This document shows, one piece after another, positions 22,419 to 34,615 of a DNA stretch of 64,000 bases (positions are counted from its first letter, which is position 1; each line of letters opens with the position of its first letter). A program made the position numbers and the translations under genes. This stretch comes from Taxillus chinensis (taxonomy: Eukaryota > Streptophyta > Magnoliopsida > Santalales > Loranthaceae), in the NCBI GenBank assembly GCA_023512835.1, contig CM042087.1, positions 4,870,021-4,934,020 on the forward strand, in the 5' to 3' direction. The notes beneath the pieces were generated by a model. The model had not been told where the DNA came from and ran no database searches. It worked only from the letters and a program-made list of their open reading frames with translations.

Positions 22419-25400
22419 ATGCCACCGAGGAGAATGACACGTGCGTCCAGGGTAGTGGCTGATGAGTCATCTGCCCATGAGGGTTCGGGTGCGGGGCAGT
22501 CCGCTAGAGGACATTCGCTGTTGCTGGCGCAGCTGCGAGAGGGCATCTGACTGGAAGTCCAGGGGCTGAGGGAAGGTATTCGGCAAGAAGTCCAGGAGGA
22601 GGTGCGCCGTGAGATGGCGGCACAGCAGGTGGTGCCACCACCACCGCCACCACCAGCGGGTGAGTTACCAAGGGAGCGTGAGGGTTCGCTGAGTGGCATA
22701 CCGACTCGTGCAGAGGATGACGTGGTGACACGGTTCTGAAAGGAATAAGCTCCGCGATTCAAAGGAGAGGGGGACCCAGTGTTAGCTGAGCACCGGGCCG
22801 TGTAAAGACTCGTATTTGGGTAGTCTTGAGAGATAGTCCTTCATGGGAATGTAACTATCAGACGGTAGTGTAGCCGTCAATGTGAGCATTTTGACGTACT
22901 TGGGCCCGATTCCAGTCGGGGCCCCGTTTACCTGATTGTTGACTTTTCGGGGTCTATTGGTTGACTTTGCGTTTGAGCGGTCATTTAAGTGTACTAATAT
23001 CCGTAGTATTGTGCTCGTCATTTCGAGCATTTTGACCGTAGTTTGACTCAATTTGGAGTTCGGGACCTCGGAGGTTAATTATTGACTGGGTCAATGGTTG
23101 ACTAGGTCGGTTGATGGCAAAAAAAAAAAAAAATAAATAAATAGGGGAAAGAGAGCTTCCACGTTACGTTTCGCGTTTCACGTTTCCGCGTTGGAGAGCT
23201 TAGAGAGAGAAAGAGAGAAGGAAGCTTGGAGGCCTTGGCGATTTGGGGCGTTTTGAGCTCGTTCAAGCATCAATAATCATTCCAGGTAGGTGTTCCACTG
23301 ATTCTTCACCCTTTTCTTGCTTTTTTTTTGGATTAACATGTAAGAATTTGATGAAATCATGCAAATTCGTGTTGAACCCTAGAATTTGGGGAAAAACCAA
23401 TTTTGGGTTGAATCTTGTATTTAAATGCGTTCGAGGGGTAAGACGTGATTTAAAACCTAAGATATAGTATTAGGTATGAGTTTTATGAGATTCCGGGTTG
23501 AATCCAGCGAGAAACAAAGGAAAAACGATGATGAACGAGAATCGTCATGAATCAGGTAGAGAACGACCGATGAGATCGATCGGAAATTGGAAATTTCGAA
23601 TGTGCGATTTCGAAGGTTCGAAGGTAGGTTCGATGTAGTGTAATTTCGAGTGTCGAATGTGAAATTTTCGAGTATCGTTTCGAAGGTTCAAGGTACTTCA
23701 AGGAAGTTTCAAGGCGATTCATGGGTACTTCAAGGTAGTTTTCGAAGGTAGTTCGAGTGTAGGTTCAGAGTCGAAGGCTTCAAACGAGATTCGAAATGCG
23801 ATTCGAAAATGTAGTTTCACTGGCATTCGAAATACGGTTTGATCGGATGGACCTATTTACATTGCGACCTATACCCATAAGTATATACTTAAGTTACAAT
23901 GTAAATAACGAAATACCCCCCATTTGGATTCAAAGAAAAATACTAGAAAAATTAATTCCCACTATTTCAAAATGTGAAAATTGGGTTTTAGTGTAAAATT
24001 TCGGAAAAACCCAAAAGTTCGTAGTGGTGAATTTTTGGAAAGTGGGGTTAAACGTCTCGGAAAAATCCCCAAAAATCAGATTATCTTATTTATGCTATGG
24101 GAACCCAATGCCGGGACTTTTGATTTCGAGAAAATAGCATTATGGGTACTTCCTTCATAAATCAAGGATTGAGGATTTACTTGGGAAGACCGCTACGGTT
24201 CCAAAGGAATATTGAAAATGACATGCCATACTAATGTTAGTATGTTGGTGTGAGGTATTGGGGCATGGACTCCGTGACTTGTTTGAGTTCTCACCGTGAT
24301 GCACCGATGGTGCTATGTGGTTGACGTGGCGGCATTTGCACCGATGGCGGCCCTGTGTGCGACTGGCCGGGCATATTGCGCCGTGGACAAGCTAAGGCCT
24401 GAGTTGAGCCGTTGAGCTCGTGGAGCTAGGGGCCGAGTGCCCCGAGCTGGGATCCCATGGAGGATCGTGGACAAGTTGTCCTGATATTTGTTGCGGCCGA
24501 GTCCTGATGTTTGTGCACACTACACGGTGCACGAGTACACTAAGCATATAGTATAGACTTATATGTGTTGCATGATGTGGAGTGTTAGGGTCACCTCTGA
24601 GCTTGTCGCTCACCCCTACTTGTTGTTTACCCTTTTCAGGTGTGACCCGAGACTAGTGGAGGACTTTCTTCCAGGAGGACGCCCACTACTCGATGTATGA
24701 TCCGTTATATTCGTATTGTTTTATGTGATATCCCGGACATGGGTCCGTGGACGATTGTATTTGCATACCGTGATGTGATGTCTGTATGATTGTTTGACTC
24801 TTTGTATGCATGATGAGATATGGGAAAGTACGGGATTACCCTTGATGTATGAGTACAGGGGTTGCATATTTGAGACAGGACCCGTGGTGTAGTCTCTATT
24901 CGTGCTAGTCACCAACCCCTTGACCTTTCGGGTGCGGGCAAGGGGAAGTCATGTACCCGGTTCCGGGTTCCCTGGAATTTGGGGACGTGACAGTGAGGCA
25001 GATCGAGCATGTGTTTTCCTTTCTCCTACCCCGGGAGGAGGATAAGGTGAGACTGGCCATTCGGCAGCTTGAGGGGAGTGCTCTGGAGTGGTGGTTGAGT
25101 GTCGCGGGGAGTTGTGCGGTGTAGTTCATGCTTTGGGAGGAGTTCCTACAGCTCTTCCATGATGAGTTCTTCCCGAAATCTTTGAGGTGGCAGAAGAGGG
25201 AGGAATTGGGCAACCTGAAGCAGGGGACAAAGACGGTGCCTGAGTATGAGCGCAAATTCGGGAGCTTGAGCAGATTTGCTCCCGAGACCATGGTGCAGGA
25301 GGACCTGAAGGCCCACAAGTTCACCTTGGGTCTCAGGCCATCCCTTAGGCAGAGGGTGGCAATTCTGCGTTTGAAGACCTATGCTGAGGTTGTGGAGACG

Positions 25401-25850
25401 GCCCGTATAGCTGAGAGAGAGCTGGATGATGGAAGGCAGGCTCATCTGGGTCGCCAGTTGTAGAGTGCGCCTGATCGAGATTCAGGATCCAAGAGGCTCA
25501 AGACTGAGGAGAGAGACGGTAGTTCTTTCCGCAGCCGAGGTCAGCCATCTGTGAACCTAGGGAGGTTCACCTTTGGCGGTAGTGGACAGGGAGGTCCATC
25601 GGGGGGTCTACCTAGTGGTTGTCACTGCTATGGGGAGAAGGGTCACTTCAAGGGGGAGTGTCCTAAGAAGAACTGGCGATGCAACAACTGTGGACGAGAG
25701 GGCCATTTGCGCCGGGTATGCAAGAGTAGCAACAGGGGAGCAGGAGGCGTGGCATCTAGCATGAGGAGTGATGCTAGCTTCTGTACACCAGCTGAGAGGC
25801 CAGCTCGTCAATGGCAGGCCAGCCAGATAGGATCTAGCCAGACCTGACCT
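22419..25850 (+). pseudogene. Chromovirus gag, interrupted and with stops
   Basis: The frame begins MPPRRMTRASRVVADE at 22419. A proline run lies near 22640 and FKGEGDP near 22760. The solo LTR-B (22801-24992) then intervenes. Gag resumes VRQIEHVFSFLLPREEDKVR with the capsid region LEGSALEWWL. It continues through EFFPKSLRWQKREELGNLKQ and ends with two zinc knuckles (25623-25730). The first knuckle reads CHCYGEKGHFKGEC, with Tyr where the second Cys should be. The second, CNNCGREGHLRRVC, is intact. Stops interrupt at 22547, 25122, 25461 and 25845. The last is TGA where the outer element still has CGA (34920). Confidence 0.9.
22801..24992 (+). mobile_element. Solo LTR-B (2,192 bp) inside gag
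   Basis: It begins TGTAAAGACTCG and ends GGGGACGTGACA. Gag homology stops right before it and resumes right after it. It has a GA-rich leader (about 23200), CAGGTAGGTG (23284) and the GAGCTTGTCGCTCACCCC...TTTTCAG module (24598-24641). No internal region remains, so it is a solo LTR left by recombination. The flanks (GGCCG and GTGAG) are not identical, so the duplication has decayed or the ends shifted. Confidence 0.87.
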
Positions 25851-25910
25851 CAGGGGAGGCCAGAGCGGCAGCAGACTGAAGCTAGAGGCAGTCTTGGCGG
25901 GAAGCACCCA

Positions 25911-28900
25911 GTGAGTGAGCCGACCAGTGGCACAGGCCAAGGGAGGGTGTTTCCGCTGGAGGCGACATACCAGGAGGAGGCTAAGCTACCACCCCCACCG
26001 GCTGAGGGTGGGGCAGGACCATCGGTGGTTAGAGGTACCCTTTTAATCTCTCGTACATTAGCTTCTGTTCTTTTCGATACGGGTGCATCGTGTTCTTTTG
26101 TTGCTAAGCTTGTGATAGATAGCTTGGGGTTGATTTGTGTGGAGGCAGCGAGGCCCCTAGTTGTTGAGTCTCCGGTGGGAGGTGTGATTGAGGTACGACA
26201 TGTATGTCATGGCTGTGTGTTAACTATAGGGGATGTGGAGCTTAGTTTCGATTTGTACGTGATGCCCTTGCGTGCTTTTGACCTGATCTTGGGTATGGAT
26301 TGGCTTATGGCTTTCAAGGCCAAGATAGACTGTTATCAGCGGCGTGTATCCTTCGTGACACCTGTAGGGACCTCTTGCACCCTGCAGGGGGAGTGGGACT
26401 GTGAGGCGAGTCGGGCTGGGCCAGTGTTGGACCAGTGGGGTGCCATTACCCACAGGTTGGCAGCCCCGACCTTTGCTGAGGAAGGAAAAGTGGAAAGGGG
26501 AGTGTGGCCAGCAGTTGTTGACCAATTTCAGGATATCTTTCCTGACCAGTTGAGGAGTTTACCTCCTAAGAGAAGTGTAGAGTTCACCATTGAGTCGGTA
26601 TAGGGCCAGCCGAGCTGAGGGAGCTGCAGAGGCAAATAGAGTACCTCACCCTGGGGTATATCAAATTGAGTACCTCACCCTGGGGTGCTCCGGTGCTCTT
26701 TGCTAAGAAGGCAGATGGCACGCTACGCCTTTGCATCGACTATAGGAAGCTGAATTCGGTGACTGTGAAGAACAAGTATCTGTTGCCTCGGATAGATGAC
26801 CTGTTTGACCAGTTGAGTGGAGCCCGGTGGTTTTCCAAGATAGATCTATGGTCGGGGTACCATCAGTTGAGGGTTAGGGAGGAGGACATCCCTAAGACGC
26901 GTACCTTGCGGTATGGACACTATGAGTGGGTAGTGATGCCTTTCGGGCTAACTAATGCGCTAGCAGTGTTTATGCATTTGATGAACCAAGTCTTTGCCCC
27001 ATACTTAGATCCGTTCGTGGTGGTGTTTATAGACGATATCTTGGTATATTCCAAGACCGAGAGGGAGCATGGGGAACATCTGGCAACAGTGTTGCAAACC
27101 TTTAGGGATCAACGGTTGTTTGCTAAGTTCAGCAAATGCGAGTTTTGGATGCAGGAGGTCCATTTTCTTGGCCATGTGGTGCCCGCTGAGGGAGTTAGGG
27201 TGGACCTAGCCAAGATTGAGGCTGTGGCATCGTGGGAAAGGCCAACCAATGTTTTCGAGATTCGTAGTTTCCTTGGCTTGGCAGGGTATTACCGTCGTTT
27301 TGTAGAGGGATTCTCCCATTTGGCTGCTCCTATGACGGCGTTGACCCAGAAGGGAGTGAAGTTTGAGTGGACTGACAAGTGTCAGCAGGCGTTTGAGGAT
27401 CTCAAAACCTGTTTGACCATTGCACCGGTGTTGAGGTTACCTCGGGAGGATATTCCATATGAGGTATATTGTGATACGTCCCGGGTTGGTTTGGGGTGTG
27501 TGCTTATGCAGGAGCACAGTGTGGTAGCTTATGGGTTGAGGTAGCTGAAGCCTCATGAGCAGAATTACCCTACTCATGATCTTGAGTTGGTGGCTGTCAT
27601 CTTTGCCTTGAAGAGTTGGCAACATTACCTTTTGGGGGAGAAGTTTGTAGTGTTTTCTGATCACAAGAGCCTTTAGTACATCTTCACTCAGAAGGACTTG
27701 AATTTGAGGCAGAGGAGATGAGTTGAGTATTTATAGACCTTTGACTTTACTCTTGCCTATACCCTGGGCAAGGGTAATGTTGTGGCTGACGCATTGAGCA
27801 GAAAGGGGAAAGCTAAGGTGGCCGTGAGAGAGTGGAAGCTGATGGAGCAGTTGGCGATGTTGCAGCTGCAGCCTGTTGTTCGTGATAGTGGGACAGTCCT
27901 GAGTCCTCTAGTTGTTGTGCCTGAGTTGTACCAGCACGTTCGGGAGGGACAATTGGGTGACATTGAGTGTGAGGGTCTCCGTGCCCGTATTGAGGCTGGT
28001 GAGCTATCTGAGGACTGGACAGAGGGTCTTGAGCTTGAGTTGTCTTTTCAGGGGCGGCTAGTAGTTGTTTCTTCTCTCCGGGATGAGGTGATGAGGGAGT
28101 TTCATCAATTTAGGCTTGTTGTGCATCCAGGGGGTACAAAGATGTATCATGCGCTTCGGGGACACTTTTGGTGGCCTGGGATGAAACGAGATGTCACTGC
28201 TTTTGTTTCGAGGTGCCTCACTTGTCAACAGGTGAAGGCTGAGCACCAGCGCCCGACAGGCATGTTATAGCCGTTGCCAGTAGCCGAGTGGAAGTGGGAC
28301 CACATAGCGATGGACTTTGTAACTGGACTTCCACCCACTGCTACGTGGAAGGACATGATATGGGTGATTGTGGACCGGCTGACTAAGTCGGCCCATTTTC
28401 TTGCTGTCCGCGAGCGGGATTCCATCGGGGCCTTAAGTCAGCTGTTTGTGAACGAGGTGGTGCGGCTGCATGGGGTGCCATCATCAATTATGTCCGACAG
28501 GGATTCGCGGTTTACTTCTCGTTTTTGGGCAGGCTTGCAGGAGGCTATGGGGACAAAGCTTAACTTGAGTACAGCCTTTCACCCTGAGACTGACGGTCAG
28601 ACTGAGAGGACGAATCAAAAATTGGAGTACATGTTGAGGGCCCGTGTGTTAGATTTTGGGGGTTCATGGGCAACTCACCTTCCTTTGGTGGCGTTTTCCT
28701 ACAACAACAGTTATCAGGCATCCATTGGGATGGCTCCTTTTGAGGCGTTGTATGGGCGGCCGTGTCGATCACCTTTGTGTTGGACCGAGGTGGGGGAGAC
28801 AGCTATCTTGGGACCACAGTTGGTTCAAGAGGCTACCTCGGGAGGTTAAGTTGATTCGTCAGCGTTTGTTATCAGCTCAGAGTCAGCAGAAATCCTATGC

Positions 28901-29363
28901 GGATTAGCGGCGGCGACCTTTGGAGTTTTCTGTGGGAGATCATGTATTTCTCCGTGTCTCTCCACGACGTGGACATCAGCGCTTTGGGAGAGGTTCCAAA
29001 CTCTCTCCCCGGTTCGTTGGTCCTTTTGAAGTTCTAGCTCGTGTGGGACCTATCACTTACCGCTTAGCATTGCCACCGCGATTGAGTTGAGTGCACAATG
29101 TGTTCCACGTGTCCCAGTTGAGGAAGTATCATCCTGACCCCGCTCATGTGATTGATTGGGGGACATTGGACATTGAGGATGACATGTCCGTTGTTGAGGC
29201 CCCTATTCGTATACTAGATCGCCGGGAGAAACTTCTGCGGGGTCATGCTATCCCTTTGGTTCGCGTACTGTGGAAGCACCGTGGCATTGAGGAGGAGACT
29301 TGGGAATGGGAGTCGTTGATGCGTGAGCACCACTCGGAGTTGTTCGAGGACGAACACTTTTAA
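25911..29363 (+). pseudogene. Chromovirus pol (protease, RT, RNase H, integrase, chromodomain), with stops
   Basis: Protease (about 26040-26400) has the active site DTGASCSF. RT (26666-27544) keeps [11 protein letters not shown]. RNase H ends ADALSRKGKAK at about 27800. The integrase (27960-28849) has its zinc region near 28100-28240 and catalytic residues in MDFV, SDRD and GQTERT. A chromodomain-type tail (29091-29363) ends LFEDEHF. Stops at 27542, 27675, 27717, 27734 and 28267 stand where relatives have Gln, Trp or Arg. The PR-RT junction has a small deletion and repeat (26600-26690). The element is dead for protein but its family identity is clear. Confidence 0.92.
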
Positions 29364-29572
29364 GGGTGGAGGGGTGGTTGTTGGCTGGTGTATTTGTATT
29401 TCCTTTCGACTTTTGACTTTTATTTGTATTGAATGTGTTAATGAAATGTGTTTGTGATGAGTACTTGTGACATGTGGATGTGTTTCCATGGATTGTGATG
29501 CATGTGGTTGTGCACTGTGGTGACCCATTTGGGTGTTGTGGCTTCCTATGTGGTTTCCCTTGCATGTTGTTT

Positions 29573-29607
29573 CTTTTCGAGGATGAAAAGTCTTAAGGGG
29601 GAGAGGA
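29573..29607 (+). promoter_or_regulatory. AGGA-loop hairpin and polypurine tract
   Basis: A CTTTTCG-AGGA-TGAAAAG stem-loop (29573-29590) precedes the polypurine tract AAGGGGGAGAGGA (29595-29607), which abuts the 3' LTR. It is the same layout as at 3168-3202. Confidence 0.85.
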
Positions 29608-31350
29608 TGTAATGACCCGTATTTTGGGATGTGAGGAGTTAGTCAGTTTTACCCTTTTAGGTGGAAATTGTTGGGTTTTAGGGAGTTTTATTTCCACACA
29701 CTTTGGCTAAATCATCTTGTATGTTGATAAGCAAGCAAGAGGCAAAGTTTGAGCCCAATAGGGAGTGCACGTGAGAATGCACATGAGAATGCTTTTCACG
29801 TTCAGGGAGATTTTTGCATGGGAGCCTTCCTGATCTTGTTCCAAGTCTTGTGGTGAAATTATAGAGCATTTGGAGGTGCCCGTGAGAATGCTTTCTAACG
29901 TGCAGCCTCCATTACCCTTGTATTGTTGTTCTGATCCTCTTTTGCTAAAGGACCATGGTGAAATTATGAGTGCTTTGTCCTGTGTGGTTGCAAAAAGGTT
30001 ATAGTCTGTCATCAAAACTACGTCGTTTTGATGCTGGGATTCATTTGATCGAAACTACGTCGTTTTGAGGTTTTAGTTGTCTATATCAAGAGGTGAAGAC
30101 TCCCTGTTTTAGGTTTGAGGGTTCTCTTCAGCCACTGCAGTCGTCGTAGAGAGAGAAAGAGCTAGAGAGGGGGAAGGAAGGAGAGCTGCTGGTTGCTGCC
30201 GGAGCGTCGTGCGTAGGGAAGATGGCATCTAGCGCGGGAGCAAGGAGGATCTTCTTTAAGGTAGGGGTTCTGTTTTTCCCGGTCTGTTCCGGGGTTAGCC
30301 CTGCATAGATGTTTTACAGAGTTTCTATGGCTATTGTTATAATATTTATATGTAAATCCATATAGGTGTGATCTCCTATATGGATGTTGGCCTTCAATGG
30401 CACCCTGGGTGTGTTTCTGACGTTGGGTTGTTAGTGAATGTTACATGTTCGATAAAATGCCCGTGTGATTATGTTTGTATAAATATGCCCAGTACGTGTT
30501 TGCTTTTATGCCTGAGAGGCTGGATTTGTGGGTTTGTAAACACGTGCATGCTAAGTGTTTGTTTTTATGCCTGAGAAGCTGGGTTTGTGCACTTGTGAAT
30601 GTGTGCATGCTAAGTGTTTGGTTTTATGCCTGAGTGACCAAGGTGTATGCTATGAGCTTGTCTGGTTGGTACTTGGCCTGAAGAGGCGGTTAAATCACTT
30701 GGCCTGAAGAGGCGGTTAAATCACTTGGCCTGAAGAAGCGGTTAAATTACTTGGCCTGAAGAGGCGGTTAAATAACTTGGCCTGAAGAGGCGGTTAGATC
30801 ACTTATTTGAGAGGTGGTTAAAGTGTTAGCCTGTGTGGCTGGGACTGAGGTTGTGCCGTTTGTGTGGTGTGAATTCCTTGTTATGTCTATGTCACGTCAC
30901 TGCACTGGTGTACGCTCACATATAGATGATAGGTGCATGGGATGGGTTGAGGGAGACTTGATCCCTACTGAGCTGTGGTTGCTCACCCCTCCTACTGTGA
31001 TGTGTTTTCTTTCAGGAACCTACAGGCGTTAGGTGGAATCCCTAGGTGGAAGACTGTATTTTCTTTATCATTTCTTTTCGATTATGTTATTTTATGGAAA
31101 TTGATGTAATCCCAGTGGGGAGATATTGTAAAAGGATTTGGAATGTAATAAAGACATGTGTGGTTGTGAACATTTATTATGAGTTGAAGATTAATAAAGA
31201 TATTTAATTTACGTCTTTGTGATTATCAGTGGTGAATATATACGTTGACCTGTATGAATATTTATTTTGTACATCCACCCCCTGCCCATCGGGTTGGGTA
31301 TAGGGGAGTCACGAACCGTTTTCCTCGGGTTGGAAATTTGGGGCGTGACA
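29608..31350 (+). mobile_element. 3' LTR of the inner chromovirus (1,743 bp)
   Basis: The ends are TGTAATGACCCG and GGGGCGTGACA. It closely matches the 5' LTR for about 1.65 kb but has five 26-bp units instead of four (30667-30795), TATATCA in place of TATATAA (about 30082), and a different tail after 31267. Confidence 0.93.
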
Positions 31351-32775
31351 TGAATGATTTTGTAGAGTATTGTCATTGTTATATATTATATATATGTAAA
31401 TCCATATAGGTGTGATCTTTTATATGGATGTTGACCTTCAATGGCATATTTTGTTTGGTGTGAACTCTTAGGGTTCGTTGCATGGTATTGGGTCTTAGAG
31501 GCCGTTGGGAATGCCTGTGTTGTTCGTTAGGCTTCGTTTCCGCTGTAGTTTTACGTGGGGAAACCTTAAGGTTTCCGGGGGAAGGGGGGGATATATTTGA
31601 TTATATGCATGTGTGGCTGAGATGCATGCTATGTGTTTGATTTTATGCCTGTGTGGTTGTTATGCCCCGGATTCCCAACCCGAAGAAACCGGTTCATGAC
31701 TCTCATTTACCCACCCCGCGGGCAAGGGGTTGATATACAAAATCAAATATCCATGCAGGACATCGTACATATCCACAACATATATTCACAGACGGGATGA
31801 AATATCTTTATTAAGCACAAACCAAAATAAATGTATACAAGCCAAACAATGTGCCTTTATTACAGTTCAGTCCCTTTTTACAAGTTTCCCCACTGAGGTT
31901 ACATAACTTCCTCAAAACCATAGTAATAAAAATAAAAGAGCAAACAGTGCCTTCCACCTTGGTATTCCACATAACGCCTGTAGGTTCATGAAAAGAAAAA
32001 ACATCATAGCAGGAGGGGTGAGCAACCACAGCTCAGTAGGGATCAAGTCTCCCCAACCCATCCCATGCACCTAACTACTACATGAGAACGTGTACTAGTG
32101 TAGTGTCGTGGCAGTAGTAAATACAAGTAAAGCACACCACTCAAATGGGCGCAACCACAGCCCCAGCCACGCTGGCTCCACAGCCTCACAGGCTACCAAT
32201 TTCACAGCCTCACAGGCTAACAATTTAGCCGCCTCTCGGGCAAATATTTAACTGCCTCTCAAGAAAATGTTTAACCGCCTCTCAGGCAAATAGTTTCCCA
32301 CAACCTCTCAGGTTATCAATTCCACAATCAAACACATAACATACGTTTATGCCACACAAGCATAAAATCAAACACATAATAGGCATAGCCACACAAGCAT
32401 ATTATCAAACATATAACGTGCACACATTCATAGGCTCACAAATGCACTCACCCAGGCATAACATCGAACACCTATCACACAGGCATACTTGCACAGGATA
32501 GCAAACATCCACACAGGAGATCACAACAAATATGCCATTGAAGGCCAACATTCATATAGGAGATTACACCTATATGAATTTACACACACACACAGATATA
32601 TATATATATATATATTATACAACAACGATAATACTCGACAGATCATCCACCACAGGGTTTAACCCCGGAATGAGTACTAGAAAAGACAGAACCCCTACCT
32701 TGAAAATGTCCTCCTACTCTTGCTTCCACGCTAGACGTCGTCCACCCACACGAACCACCACGGCAGCGATCAGAA

Positions 32776-32824
<49 letters not shown>

Positions 32825-34157
32825 GCGGCTACGGCGGCTAACAGAAAGAAACCCTAAACCTAAAACAAGGTAACCTCCACCTCTTTATATAGACACCACA
32901 TTTACAAAACGACATCGTTTTGATTAAGTGAACCCCAGCATCAAAACGACGCAGTTTTGATGATACACTATAACCTTTCCGTATCCATACATGCCAAAAT
33001 ATCCATAATTCAAACATGGTCCTTTGAGAAAAGATTACTAGAATAACAAAACCATGGTGATAGTGCAAAAATATGGCTGCACGTCATATCCCCATATGAT
33101 GTGCATCTCCAAATGCTGTGAAATTCTACCCCAAGCTTCCTTGCATCATGTAGAAGGCAGGCATACAAAAATATCCTTGCACGTGACATCCCCATATCAC
33201 GTGCATTGTCACGTGCACCTCCAAAAGGTTGCCTCTTGGCTTATCTCTTACGCCAAACTTGCCCATCAACATACAAGGTGTTTTACCTAAAGTGTGTGGG
33301 AAGAAAACTCCCAAAAACTCACTCAAAAGGCAAAACTGTGACTAAATCCTCACACCCCAAAACACGGGTCATTAAAGTGGTTAAGATGAATGTTATGTGT
33401 TTGATTGTATGCCTGGGTGGCTGGTTGTAAGCCTGTGTGGCTGATTGTGGAGCCTGGGTGGCTGGTTGTGAGCCTGTGTGGCTGATTGTGAGCCTGTGTG
33501 GCTGATTGTGGGCCTATGTGGCCGTGGAGCTTATGTGGCTGTGATTGTGAGCCTGTGTGGCTGTGGACGTGGGCCTGTGTGGCTGTGGAGCCAGTGTGGC
33601 TATGGAAATAGTTGTGTTTGTCCTTGTGGTTTGTATGCTGTCATATTTATTTAAGTTGAATAAAACTTGTACATACTTGTATCACGACACTGCACCAGTA
33701 CACATTGACATGTAGGTGCTAGGAGCATGGGATGGGTTGTGGAGACATGATCCCTACTGAGCTATGGTTGCTCACCCCTCCTACTATGTTTTTTTCTTTT
33801 TAGGGACCTATAGGCGTTAAGTGGGAATACCAAGGTGGAAGATAGTTCTACCATGTTGCTTTGTTTAAATGTTATTTTGTGTTATGATGTTTTGTGGGAC
33901 TTTGCAATCCTAGTGGAAAATGATGTAACCTAGTGGGGAAAGACTGTAAAAGGGTTTTGACTGTAATAAAGACATGTTTGGTTTGTAAACATTTAATTGT
34001 GGTTTGAAATTATTAATAATGTGATTTTGTTTTTATGGATATTTATTGTGGATGTGTGTAAAGTCCTGTGTGGAATTAATCCTAACCTCTTGTCCACTGA
34101 GTGGGTAAAGGGGAGTCACGAACTGGTTTCCTCTGGTTGGAAATCCAGGGCGTGACA
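31351..34157 (+). mobile_element. Outer chromovirus 5' LTR, continuation (with a solo LTR inside)
   Basis: The outer LTR continues at 31351-31657 and 33382-34157, ending CCAGGGCGTGACA. The stretch between is a separate solo LTR. The 33400-33610 part is a degenerate run of GTGTGGCTG words. The TACTGAGCTATGG module is at 33753-33806 (acceptor TTTTTAG). Confidence 0.85.
31658..33376 (-). mobile_element. Solo chromovirus LTR, minus strand, TSD GTGGT
   Basis: It is flanked by GTGGT on both sides (31653-31657 and 33377-33381). On the minus strand it begins TTTAATGACCCGTGTTTTG, with the canonical TGT start mutated to TTT, and ends CCGGGGCATAACA. It contains a (CT) run (32779-32822), the ACGT palindromes (32904-32962), a TATA and degraded 26-bp units. 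It lies inside the outer LTR. Confidence 0.9.
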
Positions 34158-34160
34158 ATA

Positions 34161-34172
34161 TGGTATCGAAGC
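34161..34172 (+). promoter_or_regulatory. Degenerate primer binding site of the outer chromovirus
   Basis: TGGTATCGAAGC follows the outer LTR by three bases. It corresponds to TGGTATCAGAGC with two altered positions. Confidence 0.8.
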
Positions 34173-34615
34173 ATGGCCTAGTTGGCTTAGGGTAGTGGGC
34201 GGATTTGGTTATCTTGAGTCCTTTGGAGGAGCCTGGAGGGACATGCCTGATCAACATGGTCCTCTCTGAGCCTCTAAGATGTACTTGGGGTAGTCCAGTC
34301 TTGTGGTAGGAATTGCATGCATTGGCATTAGGGCACTAGTTGCATTTGTTGTCTATGTGTGATTGTGTGGATAACTGATAAAGCATGTGATAGGAAAATG
34401 CGAGGAACGTGATTTAATATGTGCAACTCTGATTTTGTGATAACTTGAGTTGTGTGCTTATGGAAATGCTACTTGTGCAATGTGACTTAATGAGAACTGA
34501 AATGTGTGCAAAATGTGTAAAGATATGTGATAATTGAATTGATAAATGGGGCAGAAGTAGTGACACACAATAGATTTTGAAACGTATTTTGACGATTGTC
34601 TTTCCGCAATAGGGG

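Larger units (their letters stand above)
20137..31350 (+). mobile_element. Complete Tekay-type chromovirus, inner element, TSD TGAAT
   Basis: This is an 11.2-kb element with LTRs at 20137-21987 and 29608-31350, flanked by the perfect duplication TGAAT (20132-20136 and 31351-31355). It has a tRNA-iMet-type primer site and a polypurine tract. Gag and pol are in the usual chromovirus order but with many premature stops. A 2.2-kb solo LTR-B sits inside gag. It inserted into the LTR of a closely related element. It cannot encode its own proteins now. Confidence 0.95.

Noticed and set aside
32532..32873. 113-codon ORF ending in a Leu-Ser run
   Set aside because: It spans TA and CT microsatellites of a minus-strand solo LTR with no coding role.
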